Shown here: positions 17,279-26,249 of the stretch, in pieces
Numbering within the stretch: the first letter of the stretch is position 1
Layout of the letters: the number at the start of each line of letters is the position of its first letter
Assembly: GCA_963751165.1 (NCBI GenBank)
Contig: CAVVTP010000025.1
Span: 1 to 64,000, forward strand
DNA: 64,000 nucleotides
From: Roseiarcus sp963751165
Lineage (GTDB): Bacteria > Pseudomonadota > Alphaproteobacteria > Rhizobiales > Beijerinckiaceae
Direction: 5' to 3'
The notes under the pieces: model-generated
The model's input: only the letters and a program-made list of their open reading frames with translations
What the model was told of the DNA's origin: nothing
The model's database searches: none
Program-made: the position numbers and the translations under genes

Positions 17279-18742
17279 ATGCTCAACCTCGAAACCGCCC
17301 AGTCCCCTCACAAGCTCCGGCGCATCGCGATCGAGCCGGTCACCCGCGTCGAGGGCCACGGCAAAGTGACGATCCTCCTCGACGAAGAGAACCGGATTCA
17401 TCAAGTCCGGCTGCACATCGTCGAGTTCCGCGGCTTCGAGGTCTTCATCCGCGGTCGGCCGTTCTGGGAAGTGCCGATCGCCGTCCAGCGCCTGTGCGGC
17501 ATCTGTCCGGTCAGCCACCTGCTGGCGGCCACCAAGGCAATGGACCTCATTGCGGGCTTCGGTCCCCTGACCCCGACCGCCGAGAAGTTGAGGCGTCTGC
17601 TTCACTACGGGCAGATCGTGCAGTCGCATGCGCTGCATTTCTTCCACCTCTCTTCGCCCGACCTGCTGCTCGGCTTCGAGAGCGAGGTCGCCAAGCGTAA
17701 CATCATCGGGGTCGCGGCGGCCTTCCCTGATCTTGCCGTACAGGGCGTCATGACGCGCAAGTTCGGGCAGCAAGTCATCGCCCACATCGCGGGAAAACGC
17801 ATTCACGGCACCGGCGTCATTCCCGGCGGCGTGAACAAGCCCCTGAGCATCGCCGACCGCAATTCGATGCGCGCCGGGATCGATCAGATCGTCGACTGGT
17901 CCAAAGCGGCGGTCGGCCTCGTGATCAAGCTGCACGAGACTAGTCCCGAGTTCTACAAGAATTTCGGCGAGGCGCCCGCCAATATGATGGGCCTCGTCGA
18001 CCAGCGCGGCGCGCTCGACTTCTACCATGGCGGCTTGCGCGCCCGCGACGCCGACGGCGCGCCGATCTTCGACCACGTCGATTATGCGACCTACAAGACC
18101 GTGCTCCAGGAGGACGTGAAGAACTGGAGCTACATGAAGTTTCCCCACATCAAGACGCTCGGCGCCGACAGGGGCTGGTACCGCGTCGGGCCGCTGGCCC
18201 GGGTACAGGTCTGCGATTTCATGTCGACACCGCTCGCCGAGGCCGAACGCCTCACCTTCCTCAAGGCCGGAGGCGGCAAGCCGGCGCACGGCGCGCTGAT
18301 GTATCATTGGGCCCGCATGATCGAGATGCTGCACGCCGCCGAAATGGCGCGCGAGCTGCTCGACGATTCCGATATCATCGGCGCGGACCTGCTGGCGGAC
18401 AAGGGGCCGCGGCGGCAGGAAGCGGTCGGCGTCATCGAGGCGCCGCGAGGCACGCTCTTCCATCACTACCGCGCCGACGAGAACGACCTCGTCACATACT
18501 GCAACCTGATCGTCTCAACCACCAACAACAACCAGGCGATGAACGAGGCGATCCGGGCCGTGGCCTCCCGCTACCTTTCCGGCCGCGAGCTGACGGAAGG
18601 GCTTTTGAACCACATCGAGGTCGCCATCCGCGCCTATGACCCCTGCCTCTCCTGCGCCACCCATGCGCTCGGGCAGATGCCGCTCGAGGTCGATCTCGTC
18701 GACGCCGACGGCGCGCTCGTCTCGCGCGTCCGCAAAGGCTGA
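17279..18742 (+). CDS. hoxH: NAD-reducing [NiFe] hydrogenase large subunit HoxH
   Basis: A 487-residue catalytic subunit. The Ni-Fe ligands are visible in RLCGICPVSH and in DPCLSCATH near the C terminus; the RVEGHGK motif is at about residue 23. Beyond DPCLSCATH a 25-residue tail (ALGQMPLEV...) would be removed by the maturation protease after metal insertion, and that protease is the next gene. It is about the usual length for HoxH. H2 is oxidised or produced here with NAD(H) as partner. Confidence 0.97.
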   Translation: MLNLETAQSPHKLRRIAIEPVTRVEGHGKVTILLDEENRIHQVRLHIVEFRGFEVFIRGRPFWEVPIAVQRLCGICPVSHLLAATKAMDLIAGFGPLTPTAEKLRRLLHYGQIVQSHALHFFHLSSPDLLLGFESEVAKRNIIGVAAAFPDLAVQGVMTRKFGQQVIAHIAGKRIHGTGVIPGGVNKPLSIADRNSMRAGIDQIVDWSKAAVGLVIKLHETSPEFYKNFGEAPANMMGLVDQRGALDFYHGGLRARDADGAPIFDHVDYATYKTVLQEDVKNWSYMKFPHIKTLGADRGWYRVGPLARVQVCDFMSTPLAEAERLTFLKAGGGKPAHGALMYHWARMIEMLHAAEMARELLDDSDIIGADLLADKGPRRQEAVGVIEAPRGTLFHHYRADENDLVTYCNLIVSTTNNNQAMNEAIRAVASRYLSGRELTEGLLNHIEVAIRAYDPCLSCATHALGQMPLEVDLVDADGALVSRVRKG

Positions 18743-18745
18743 GCG

Positions 18746-19231
18746 TTGCGCCTGGTTGTTTTCGGATGGGGCAACGACGCGCGCGGCGATGACGGATTGG
18801 GGCCGCTCTTGCTGGCGCGCGTCGCCGACGCGAGGTGGGCCGACGTGACCACGATCGAGGATTTCCAGCTGCAGATCGAGCATGCGCTCGATCTCGACGG
18901 CGCCGAGGCGGCGCTGTTCCTCGACGCTGGGAGGAACACGCCTGCGCCGTTCACCTTCACCGAAGTCGAGCCGCAGCGCGGGGAGACGTTCACGACCCAT
19001 GCGATCGCGCCGGAAGCCGTCCTCGAAGTCTACGCCCGGACGCTCGGCAAGAGGCCGCCGCCGTCATTCACGCTTTGCGTGCGCGGCGAGCGGTTCGAGC
19101 TCGGCGAGGGTCTGTCGGCCGCTGCAGCGGAGCGGCTCGAGGCGGCCTGGGACTTTCTGCAAGGCCTGATGCGGGAGCGGACTCTCGAGGCCTGGCGGCG
19201 CGCCACCCGCACTCCAGCGCCGTCGCCCTGA
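18746..19231 (+). CDS. hoxW: Hydrogenase maturation protease (HoxW type)
   Basis: A 161-residue endopeptidase that trims the HoxH C-terminal extension. The N-terminal FGWGNDARGDDGLGPLL carries the nickel-sensing acidic residues, a second Asp lies in ALFLDAGRN, and TTHAIAPEAVL fits the conserved histidine. It starts with TTG three bases after hoxH (aaagg upstream), which suggests coupling at a lower rate. No hyp genes for Ni-Fe cofactor synthesis are in the window. Confidence 0.88.
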   Translation: MRLVVFGWGNDARGDDGLGPLLLARVADARWADVTTIEDFQLQIEHALDLDGAEAALFLDAGRNTPAPFTFTEVEPQRGETFTTHAIAPEAVLEVYARTLGKRPPPSFTLCVRGERFELGEGLSAAAAERLEAAWDFLQGLMRERTLEAWRRATRTPAPSP

Positions 19232-19321
19232 AATCGATTTGCAGGGCATGAGTTAACTATTCGGCCCAGCCTTATTTCCTTCCAGATTGGACCTCCCTCT
19301 CAAGACAGCGCGGAGAAAACC

Positions 19322-20170
19322 ATGGAGCGCCGCCCGTTCGGTTCTACGATGCGCGAGGTCGCGGCGATCGGCCAAGGCACCTGGTACATCGACGAGGCGG
19401 ATTTGGGGACGGCCATCGCCGCTTTGCGCCGCGGTCTCGATCTTGGCATGAGCCACGTCGACACCGCCGAGCTTTACGGCTCAGGCGCTGCCGAGGAACG
19501 GGTGGCCGAAGCGCTCGCGGGGAGGCGTGACGAAGTTTTTCTAGTCTCGAAGGTCCTTCCGCAAAACGCGTCTCTCGCCGGAACGGTCGCGGCGTGCGAG
19601 CGCTCGCTGGCTCGCTTGAAGACCGACCGCCTGGATTGCTATCTCCTGCACTGGCGGGGTTCCTTCCCGCTGGAAGAGACGATCGCCGCCTTCGAGCGGC
19701 TCCAGCGCGAAGGAAAGATCCTATCATGGGGCGTGAGCAATTTCGACGCGCCCGACCTCGAAGCCGTTCGGAGGATCGCCGGCGCCGGCCATCCGGCCTG
19801 CAACCAGGTCCTCTACCATTTACGCGAGCGCGCGATCGAGCATTCCGTTGTCCCGTGGTGCGAAGACCACGGCGTCGCGGTCGTCGCGTACAGCCCATTC
19901 GGTCACGCAGGCGGATTTCCCAGTCCGCGGACCCCCGGCGGGCGCGTGCTGCAGGAGGTCGCCGACACGCATCGCGCAACCCCGCGCCAAGTCGCGCTCC
20001 GCTTCCTCCTACGGCGGCCGTCGCTCTTCGCTATCCCAAAGGCATCCAACCCTCGGCATGCGGAGGAGAACGCGACAGCGGGGAGCCTCCAGTTGAGCGA
20101 AGCCGAACTGGCCCGGATCGACGCGGCCTTCTCGCTCGGACCCCGTCCGCGGTCGCTTCCCATGCTGTAG
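19322..20170 (+). CDS. Aldo/keto reductase
   Basis: A 282-residue NADPH-dependent oxidoreductase with the TIM-barrel family pattern: HVDTAELYG (catalytic Asp and Tyr), FLVSKVLP (Lys), LLHWRG (His), WGVSNFD, and IPKASNPRHAEENA for the cofactor phosphate. Substrate unknown. It sits downstream of the hox operon on the same strand but with a 90-base gap, so it may have its own promoter. Confidence 0.93.
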   Translation: MERRPFGSTMREVAAIGQGTWYIDEADLGTAIAALRRGLDLGMSHVDTAELYGSGAAEERVAEALAGRRDEVFLVSKVLPQNASLAGTVAACERSLARLKTDRLDCYLLHWRGSFPLEETIAAFERLQREGKILSWGVSNFDAPDLEAVRRIAGAGHPACNQVLYHLRERAIEHSVVPWCEDHGVAVVAYSPFGHAGGFPSPRTPGGRVLQEVADTHRATPRQVALRFLLRRPSLFAIPKASNPRHAEENATAGSLQLSEAELARIDAAFSLGPRPRSLPML

Positions 20171-20209
20171 GCGGATGGGTCTCTGCCGTCGGCAGACAAA
20201 AGCAATTCG

Positions 20210-20849
20210 TTATATGACAATGAGCCTCTGCCGGCGCAGCCAAGCAAGCAGCTTCAGCATGGGCAGTCCAAGAATCGTAAAATGATCGCCATCGATACGA
20301 TCGAACAAATGGACGCCGAGTCCCCTCGACTTGGTAAGCCCCGACGCTCGAAAGAACGGCGGGACCGGCGAGGTCGAGATATCGGGCGATTTCGGATGCG
20401 TCCAGACGGCGCATTTGGAGATCGGCCATATCATCCTCTCGAAACAAGGGCTTCCCGTTGCGAGCGACGCACACGGCGGAGGTCAGGCGGTGCGTGCGCC
20501 CGGCAAGTGTGGCAAGCGAGGAGGCTGCTTGGACACGGTCATGCGCTTTGTGCAAGAGGCGCCCCGCAACCGTGAGCGTTTGGTCAGCCCCCAAACAATA
20601 GGCCCGCATGCGCAACGAGCTTGCTGCAACGGCCTTGGCCTCGGCCAGGCGCAGCGCGAGACCCTCAATCGAGCCTCCTTCTGCGAAATAACGCTCTTCA
20701 ACCTCCCGCTCGTCAATTTCCGGAGAAATCACCTCAGCCTCAAGCCCGGCAGCGGCCAACAAGGCATATCGGCTCGAACTTTTGGAGGCCAAAACAAGCG
20801 GATCCTTTCCCGCCCATACTTTCTGACCCGGGGCTACGACAGATCCCAT
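20210..20849 (-). pseudogene. maf: Maf-like nucleotide pyrophosphatase, frameshifted
   Basis: Minus-strand Maf protein: PLVLASKSSSRYALLAAAG at the start, PEIDEREVEE, GADQTL and VLSSVGAYQVEG. After VEG the frame departs into an Arg-rich sequence, while the expected C terminus (LGVHLFDRIDGDHFTILGLP and on to RRQRLIVI) is present in the next frame down to 20210. The switch is at a run of four G (minus strand gtcgaggggactc, near 20325); three G would restore a protein of about 212 residues. Maf enzymes hydrolyse non-canonical or modified NTPs. Here it lies just beyond the PPSR gene, the order seen at many alphaproteobacterial origins. Confidence 0.85.
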
Positions 20850-20855
20850 ACAGCT

Positions 20856-21689
20856 TTAGCCGTCTGCAATGAACTTCAGGCGATGTGCGCGATAGAGGTC
20901 GAGCACAGCCGCTGCGGTTTCCTCGATCGAACGACGGGACACATCGATTGTCGGCCACCCGCGCTCCGCGAAAAGTCGACGCGAGGCGGCGATTTCCTCC
21001 GCAACTGCGACCCGATCGACATAGTCGGTCCGAGCGTCGGTATTGAGTGAAAGCAAGCGGTTCTGGCGAATCTGCACGATACGATCAGCGGATGCGACAA
21101 GCCCAACAACAAGCGGATGTTGCAGATGGATGAGCGCGTGGGGCAGTGCAGCATGCGGCACGAGCGGAATGTTCGCAGTCTTGTAACCTCGGTTTGCGAG
21201 ATAAATGCTCGTGGGGGTTTTGGACGTCCGGCTCACTCCCACGAGCACGATATCGGCATGCTCGAGGTTCTCGGGCAACTGGCCGTCGTCGCTCATCATG
21301 CTAAAGTTAAGCGCGTCGATCCGCTTGAAATAATCGGCGTTGAGCATGTGCTGCGCGCCAGCCCGCGGCGTCGAGTTTTGACCGAGATAGGACTTGAATA
21401 AGGTCAAGATCGGTCCCAAGACGGAGAGGCATGGCGATCCTGAGCTCTCGCAGCTTTCCTCGAGGCGCCGTGATAAATCAGAATCGACAAGTGTGAAAAG
21501 GACAATGCCAGGCGCGTTCTCGATTTCCGTGATGACACGGTCGAGCTGAGCCGGCGTGCGCACCAACGGGTAGACGTGTTCAATCGAAGCGACCCCTTGG
21601 TACTGTGCAGAGGCTGCCCGCGAAGCGGCGATAAGCGTCTCGCCGGTCGAATCGGAAACGAGGTGCAGGTGGAAGTAGCTCCGGCCCAA
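20856..21689 (-). CDS. Pyruvate phosphate dikinase / PEP synthase regulatory protein (DUF299)
   Basis: A bifunctional kinase/pyrophosphorylase that switches PPDK or PEP synthase off and on. Signatures are FHLHLVSDSTGETL at the start and the P-loop GVSRTSKTPTSIYLA in the C-terminal half. The frame stays open to an ATG at 21824, but residues before GRSYFHLHL look non-coding. I prefer the TTG at 21689, which has AAGGGGG six bases upstream and gives 277 residues, the family norm. Only six bases separate it from maf. Confidence 0.9.
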   Translation of the reverse strand: MGRSYFHLHLVSDSTGETLIAASRAASAQYQGVASIEHVYPLVRTPAQLDRVITEIENAPGIVLFTLVDSDLSRRLEESCESSGSPCLSVLGPILTLFKSYLGQNSTPRAGAQHMLNADYFKRIDALNFSMMSDDGQLPENLEHADIVLVGVSRTSKTPTSIYLANRGYKTANIPLVPHAALPHALIHLQHPLVVGLVASADRIVQIRQNRLLSLNTDARTDYVDRVAVAEEIAASRRLFAERGWPTIDVSRRSIEETAAAVLDLYRAHRLKFIADG

Positions 21690-22328
21690 CGCGGCCCCCT
21701 TAACGAATTTCGGGAGTTTATAGCGGGACCGGAACCCTGTGGACAGGCTTGGACAACAGTTCCCCCTGGAACTGGGGGACCGCCTGCTCGGAGCTTGACC
21801 CAGCGAATCGCCCACAGTGAACACCAGGAGGAAAGACTTACGCTAGCGATTGGGCACGAGCGTGAATTCCGGGGACAAACCTCACAAGCCGGAGTTCATC
21901 TCCGCCTAGAACTTCAGAACGTTATCGAAATCAAATTAGCTCAGGCTCGTTGGTTAATCGGATGCTGGCCATCGCGCAAGAATTGGCTCCAAAAAGGCCC
22001 CGATGATTTTGAATGCTGCCAAACTGCCCATCAAAGACATAATAAATAATACTTTTATAATTGTACTTTTTGGTCTCAGCATCTGCGTCTCCAGCTCAGT
22101 GGGAATCCGATCAAACTCCCGACCCTGAAATGCCCGTTGAAAAATTCTTCAAACATGATTATGAGAGGCCTTCGCCCGTCAATGCCTGTGTCTTGCGGCA
22201 TCGGATCCCCTGATTCGGTTCACAGCGGTTCGAAGCGGCACATGCTGCCTTCCGAGCACACAGGCATCTTTCCAACAGGTTGATGACTTCAGGCTTTCCG
22301 CGCCGAAGTCCGAGCTAAAGGTCCCCCG
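21690..22328. other. AT-rich intergenic region, candidate replication origin
   Basis: This 640-base gap separates the leftward PPSR and maf genes from rightward rho. It contains an AT-rich island at about 22031-22072 (ataataaataatacttttataattg) within an otherwise GC-rich sequence. TGTGGACAG at 21738-21746 differs at two positions from the DnaA box TGTGGATAA, and other weak near-matches are present. GTTCC-ccct-GGAAC forms a dyad around 21770. In Caulobacter and relatives the chromosome origin lies beside hemE and the PPSR/maf genes, with rho close by. The hemE gene is absent here. No convincing perfect DnaA box was found, so this is a hypothesis. Confidence 0.35.
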
Positions 22329-23594
22329 ATGCGGGAAATGAAACTCAAAGTCTTAAAGCAGAAATCTCCTACTGAACTGCTGGCGTTCGCCGAGGAGAAC
22401 GAGGTTGAAAATGCCTCGACGATGCGCAAACAGGAATTGATGTTTGCACTTCTCAAGCAACTAGCAAGCGTCGACGTGCAAATCATTGGCGAAGGAGTCG
22501 TTGAAATTCTTCAGGATGGATTTGCATTCTTACGGTCGGCGGATGCGAACTATCTTCCCGGGCCCGACGACATATATGTCTCGCCATCTCAGATCCGACG
22601 GTTAGGGCTTCGTACCGGCGATACGGTCGAAGGGTTTATACGCAGCCCGAAGGAAGGGGAACGCTATTTTGCACTGTTGAAATGCAATGCGATCAATTTC
22701 GAGGATCCGGAAAAGACGCGACATAAGGTTCATTTCGACAACCTCACCCCGCTCTATCCAAACGAACGGCTCCAACTCGAGGTCGAGGACCCAACACGGA
22801 AGGATCTGTCCTCGAGGGTGATTGACATTGTTGCGCCGATTGGGAAAGGCCAACGCGCTTTGATCGTTGCGCCGCCACGCACCGGAAAAACAGTACTCCT
22901 ACAGAATATCGCGCAATCCGTTACGGCAAACCATCCGGAATGCTATTTGATCGTGCTCCTGATTGACGAGCGTCCCGAAGAAGTAACGGATATGCAGCGC
23001 TCCGTGAATGGCGAAGTCGTTTCGTCAACTTTTGATGAGCCCGCCGTCCGGCACGTTCAGGTCGCGGAAATGGTGATTGAAAAAGCAAAGCGCCTCGTCG
23101 AGCATGGACGGGACGTGCTCATTCTGCTCGATTCGATCACAAGGTTGGGTCGGGCCTACAACACTGTCGTTCCGTCATCGGGCAAGGTGCTCACAGGTGG
23201 CGTCGACGCGAACGCCTTACAACGTCCGAAGCGTTTTTTCGGTGCTGCTCGAAACATTGAGGAAGGCGGGTCGCTGACCATTATCGCCACCGCCTTGATC
23301 GATACTGGCTCACGCATGGACGAGGTGATTTTCGAGGAGTTCAAAGGGACCGGCAATTCGGAAATCATCCTCGATCGGAAAGTCGCGGACAAGCGAACCT
23401 TCCCTTCAATGGACATCACCCGGTCAGGAACTCGTAAAGAAGAACTATTGGTGCCGCCAGACATCCTCAAGAAAATGTACGTACTCCGTCGTATTCTCAA
23501 TCCGATGGGGACCGTTGACGCAATTGAGTTTCTCATCGGGAAGTTGCGTGAAACAAAAACCAACGCCAATTTTTTCGAGTCGATGAACACCTAA
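22329..23594 (+). CDS. rho: Transcription termination factor Rho
   Basis: A 421-residue hexameric RNA helicase. The N-terminal RNA-binding region starts MREMKLKVLKQKSPTELLAF and includes GFAFLRSADANYLPGPDDIY. The ATPase part has Walker A PPRTGKTVLL and the Q- and R-loop regions. Codon use is less GC-biased than in the flanking genes, as in much of the 20-24 kb stretch. It probably has its own promoter in the leader. Confidence 0.97.
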   Translation: MREMKLKVLKQKSPTELLAFAEENEVENASTMRKQELMFALLKQLASVDVQIIGEGVVEILQDGFAFLRSADANYLPGPDDIYVSPSQIRRLGLRTGDTVEGFIRSPKEGERYFALLKCNAINFEDPEKTRHKVHFDNLTPLYPNERLQLEVEDPTRKDLSSRVIDIVAPIGKGQRALIVAPPRTGKTVLLQNIAQSVTANHPECYLIVLLIDERPEEVTDMQRSVNGEVVSSTFDEPAVRHVQVAEMVIEKAKRLVEHGRDVLILLDSITRLGRAYNTVVPSSGKVLTGGVDANALQRPKRFFGAARNIEEGGSLTIIATALIDTGSRMDEVIFEEFKGTGNSEIILDRKVADKRTFPSMDITRSGTRKEELLVPPDILKKMYVLRRILNPMGTVDAIEFLIGKLRETKTNANFFESMNT

Positions 23595-23661
23595 AGCGGT
23601 CGAGCGACTGCCACGAGACTCGGCTTCGACGGCTGAAGAGAAAATAGCTGGGGGTCAGGGG

Positions 23662-24504
23662 TTGTCGGAGTCGCCGAAACAGATGCTTGCCGATTTGCGA
23701 GCCGAGATCGACCGCATCGACACGGCCATGCATGAATTATTGATCGAACGGGGGACCGTTATCGATCGCCTTATCGAAATCAAGTCGCGCCAGGGAGGCG
23801 GCTCGGCATTCCGACCTGCGCGAGAGGCGTCGATGATGCGAGCCATCGCCGAACGCCACCGTGGCCTGCTGCCGCTCGACACAGTCGAGACCATCTGGCG
23901 AATCATCATTTCGACTTTCACTTACGTACAGGCGCCGTACTCCGTTCATATTGACGTCTCGCGGGGCGATGCGGCGATGCGGGATTCAGCGCGGTTTCAC
24001 TTCGGCTTCACCGTTCCGTGCGAGACGCACCGAAGCGCCGCCGAGGTCATCGATGCGGTCGCTCGATCCGTAGGCGATCTGGGGATGTTCGCATTGGAAG
24101 GCAGTCCTGGCGCTGGCGCCTGGTGGACCGCGCTCGTCCCGCCCGGTGCGCCAAAGGTGATCGCGCGCTTGCCATTTGTGGAGCGTCCGGACCACCCCAC
24201 GCGCGTTCCAGCATTCGTTCTGTCCAATCCATTGGCCGAAGGGACCGCTCGCGACGTTGTTCTGGAGTCGATCACGCTCGATCGCTGGCGACCGGATATT
24301 CCTGGAGCCTTGCACGCAATCGGCGCGGAAGTCATCGACTCTGCCGCTGTCGCTGCCGGCCTCGCTTTGCTGGTCGCCCGGCCTGGGACGAGTGCGTCAG
24401 AAACGGTCAGGGTAGCGTTGCAGTCCGCGGGCGGCGCCGACGTACGAAGCGCGGAAGTCGGGTCTCATGCCCACCGATTTCACGCGCGAGCGTTGCGTGG
24501 GTAA
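23662..24504 (+). CDS. Chorismate mutase (AroQ type) with C-terminal extension
   Basis: Residues 1-95 form an AroQ-type chorismate mutase helical bundle (LRAEIDRIDTAMHELLIERG, then EIKSR and FRPAREASMMRAI). It converts chorismate to prephenate. The remaining 185 residues are a domain often seen in Hyphomicrobiales chorismate mutases, with no assigned activity that I know of. The start is a TTG at 23662; an ATG a few codons on (residue 8) is an alternative. It precedes the prephenate dehydrogenase gene, consistent with tyrosine synthesis. A hisC gene is often found between the two in relatives and is missing here. Confidence 0.85.
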   Translation: MSESPKQMLADLRAEIDRIDTAMHELLIERGTVIDRLIEIKSRQGGGSAFRPAREASMMRAIAERHRGLLPLDTVETIWRIIISTFTYVQAPYSVHIDVSRGDAAMRDSARFHFGFTVPCETHRSAAEVIDAVARSVGDLGMFALEGSPGAGAWWTALVPPGAPKVIARLPFVERPDHPTRVPAFVLSNPLAEGTARDVVLESITLDRWRPDIPGALHAIGAEVIDSAAVAAGLALLVARPGTSASETVRVALQSAGGADVRSAEVGSHAHRFHARALRG

Positions 24505-24706
24505 GCTGTTTTGGGTTAGCGAGGCGGCATCGCAACAACAACGAGATTTAAGTGCCGGAGAAGAACTCGCTAGCCAACGTCGCGTCGCCGAAGACGATCA
24601 AGGCCTCTCCAACGAGCACGAGTGGATTGGCGTTCTATTCAGGTGGCTCCGCGCTAGCAACGAAGAGGCCTACCCCGGCGTCTAGCGGCGCGGCCCTATT
24701 ATATGC

Positions 24707-25669
24707 GTGCGGAACGTGACTGAGTGGCGAAGGCCGCCGCTGGCGGAGCCCCTATTCGACGAATTGGCGATCATTGGCGTGGGGCTCATTGGTTCATCTG
24801 TGGCGCGCGCGGCCCGGCGCAGTAATGCGGTCCGGCGCATCGTGATCGCCGATTGTTCAGAAAGCGCCTTGGGACGCGCAAAGGCCCTGGCGATCGGCGA
24901 CGAGTCGACCAGCGACTTGGCGAGCGCGGTCCGGAGCGCGGATTGCGTCATTCTCTGCGCGCCGGTCGGCGCCAACGAAGGCATAGGTCGCGCCATTGCG
25001 TCCGCGTTGAGGCCCGACGCGATTGTGTCCGACGTCGGTTCCGTCAAGGAGGCGGTAATTTCCGCACTGGCGCCGCTTCTGCCCGGTCATGCACATTTCG
25101 TTCCCGCTCACCCGGTGGCGGGGACCGAGCAGTCCGGTCCGGAAGCCGGATTTGCCTCTCTGTTCATCAACCGATGGTGTATCCTGACGCCGCCGGAAGG
25201 GACTGATCCCAATGCGGTGGGGAAAGTTCGCGCCTTTTGGGAGGCGCTTGGTTCGAACGTCGAGGTCATGAGTGCGAGTCACCATGACATGGTGCTGGCG
25301 ATCACCAGCCACGTCCCGCATTTGATCGCGTATAATATCGTGGGTACGGCAGCCGATCTTGAGGAGGTGACGCAATCCGAAGTCATGAAGTTCTCCGCGG
25401 GGGGCTTTCGCGACTTCACCAGGATTGCCGCCTCGGACCCAACCATGTGGCGAGACGTGTTCCTTCATAACAAGGACGCGGTGCTGGAGATGCTTGGGCG
25501 GTTCAACGAGGATCTGACTGCTTTGCAGCGAATGATCCGGCGCGAGGACGGAGACGGATTGTTCGCGCTCTTCACGCGCACCCGAGCGATCCGACTTGGC
25601 ATTGTAGCACAGGGCCAAGAGACTGCGGCTCCCGATTTTGGTCGCCACGTCGGCGATTTAGATAAATGA
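24707..25669 (+). CDS. tyrC: Prephenate/arogenate dehydrogenase
   Basis: A protein of up to 320 residues with an N-terminal NAD-binding GxGxxG (IIGVGLIGSS), DVGSVKEAV, and the catalytic region PAHPVAGTEQSGPEA. It oxidises prephenate or arogenate towards tyrosine. The start is uncertain: a GTG at 24707 or a second GTG at 24716 are the candidates, because no ATG lies in frame ahead of the Rossmann fold. The 200 bases separating it from chorismate mutase hold no clear gene. Confidence 0.92.
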   Translation: MRNVTEWRRPPLAEPLFDELAIIGVGLIGSSVARAARRSNAVRRIVIADCSESALGRAKALAIGDESTSDLASAVRSADCVILCAPVGANEGIGRAIASALRPDAIVSDVGSVKEAVISALAPLLPGHAHFVPAHPVAGTEQSGPEAGFASLFINRWCILTPPEGTDPNAVGKVRAFWEALGSNVEVMSASHHDMVLAITSHVPHLIAYNIVGTAADLEEVTQSEVMKFSAGGFRDFTRIAASDPTMWRDVFLHNKDAVLEMLGRFNEDLTALQRMIRREDGDGLFALFTRTRAIRLGIVAQGQETAAPDFGRHVGDLDK

Positions 25670-25799
25670 GTTGCGCTTGTAACCGCCGGGGCCGAGGGTG
25701 GATGGGCGCATTTTGCGGAGGATATTGACTGCGCAGCGTTGAAAAGGCGCGTGTAGTGCCAAACGCCTGGGGTTGTTGACGCCCGGATGTGGGTGCGAA

Positions 25800-26118
25800 T
25801 TTGAGGTCAGGATTCGCGCCGATCTATCTGCACACGACGGTTCGCAAGAACGGCAAGACGCACATTTACTGTCGTCTGGTGCGCTCGGTGCGGTCGCCGC
25901 CGCCGAGTGTGGCAGGAGACGGTGGCGCAGCTTGGCGAACTCGACGCGCAGGACGGGCGCGGGCCAGCGCCCTGGCCTCGCGGATCACGGGGCGGGAAGA
26001 GCAGTACGAGCTGTGCGGTGCGGCTCGAGCAGATTCGTCTGGAGCGCGCCTGCCGTTTTGGCCACGTGTGGCTGGGCTGGCGGCTGTGGCGCGCCCTTGC
26101 CCTCGATCGTTTCTGCGA
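25800..26118 (+). pseudogene. IS1634-type transposase N-terminal remnant
   Basis: Pieces from two plus-strand frames read like the start of an IS1634/IS4-type transposase: HTTVRKNGKTHIYCRLVRSV, then VWQETVAQLGELDAQ, ASALASRITGREEQYEL and RLEQIRLERACRFG followed by VWLGWRLWRALALDRFCDD. At least two frameshifts separate the pieces and the catalytic part is absent. The remnant lies directly upstream of murC and may mark a rearrangement breakpoint. Confidence 0.65.
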
Positions 26119-26249
26119 CGACCAAGAGCACGCGAAGCGCGGGCTTGAGATTTATCCGAAGGCTGCGTTTCACAAAGGCCGGCAACTGGCCTATCTCTTG
26201 CGGCTCTGGAATGGGCCGAAAAGGCGACCTTCGCGGGAGACATTTGGAC

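Noticed and set aside
16652..18466. A 604-codon minus-strand open frame over the hydrogenase genes
   Set aside because: It lies antisense to hoxY-hoxH, which carry all the catalytic motifs. Long antisense frames are expected in GC-rich genes and this one resembles no family.
21690..22328. A hidden hemE remnant in the candidate origin region
   Set aside because: No frame in the region shows uroporphyrinogen decarboxylase motifs.
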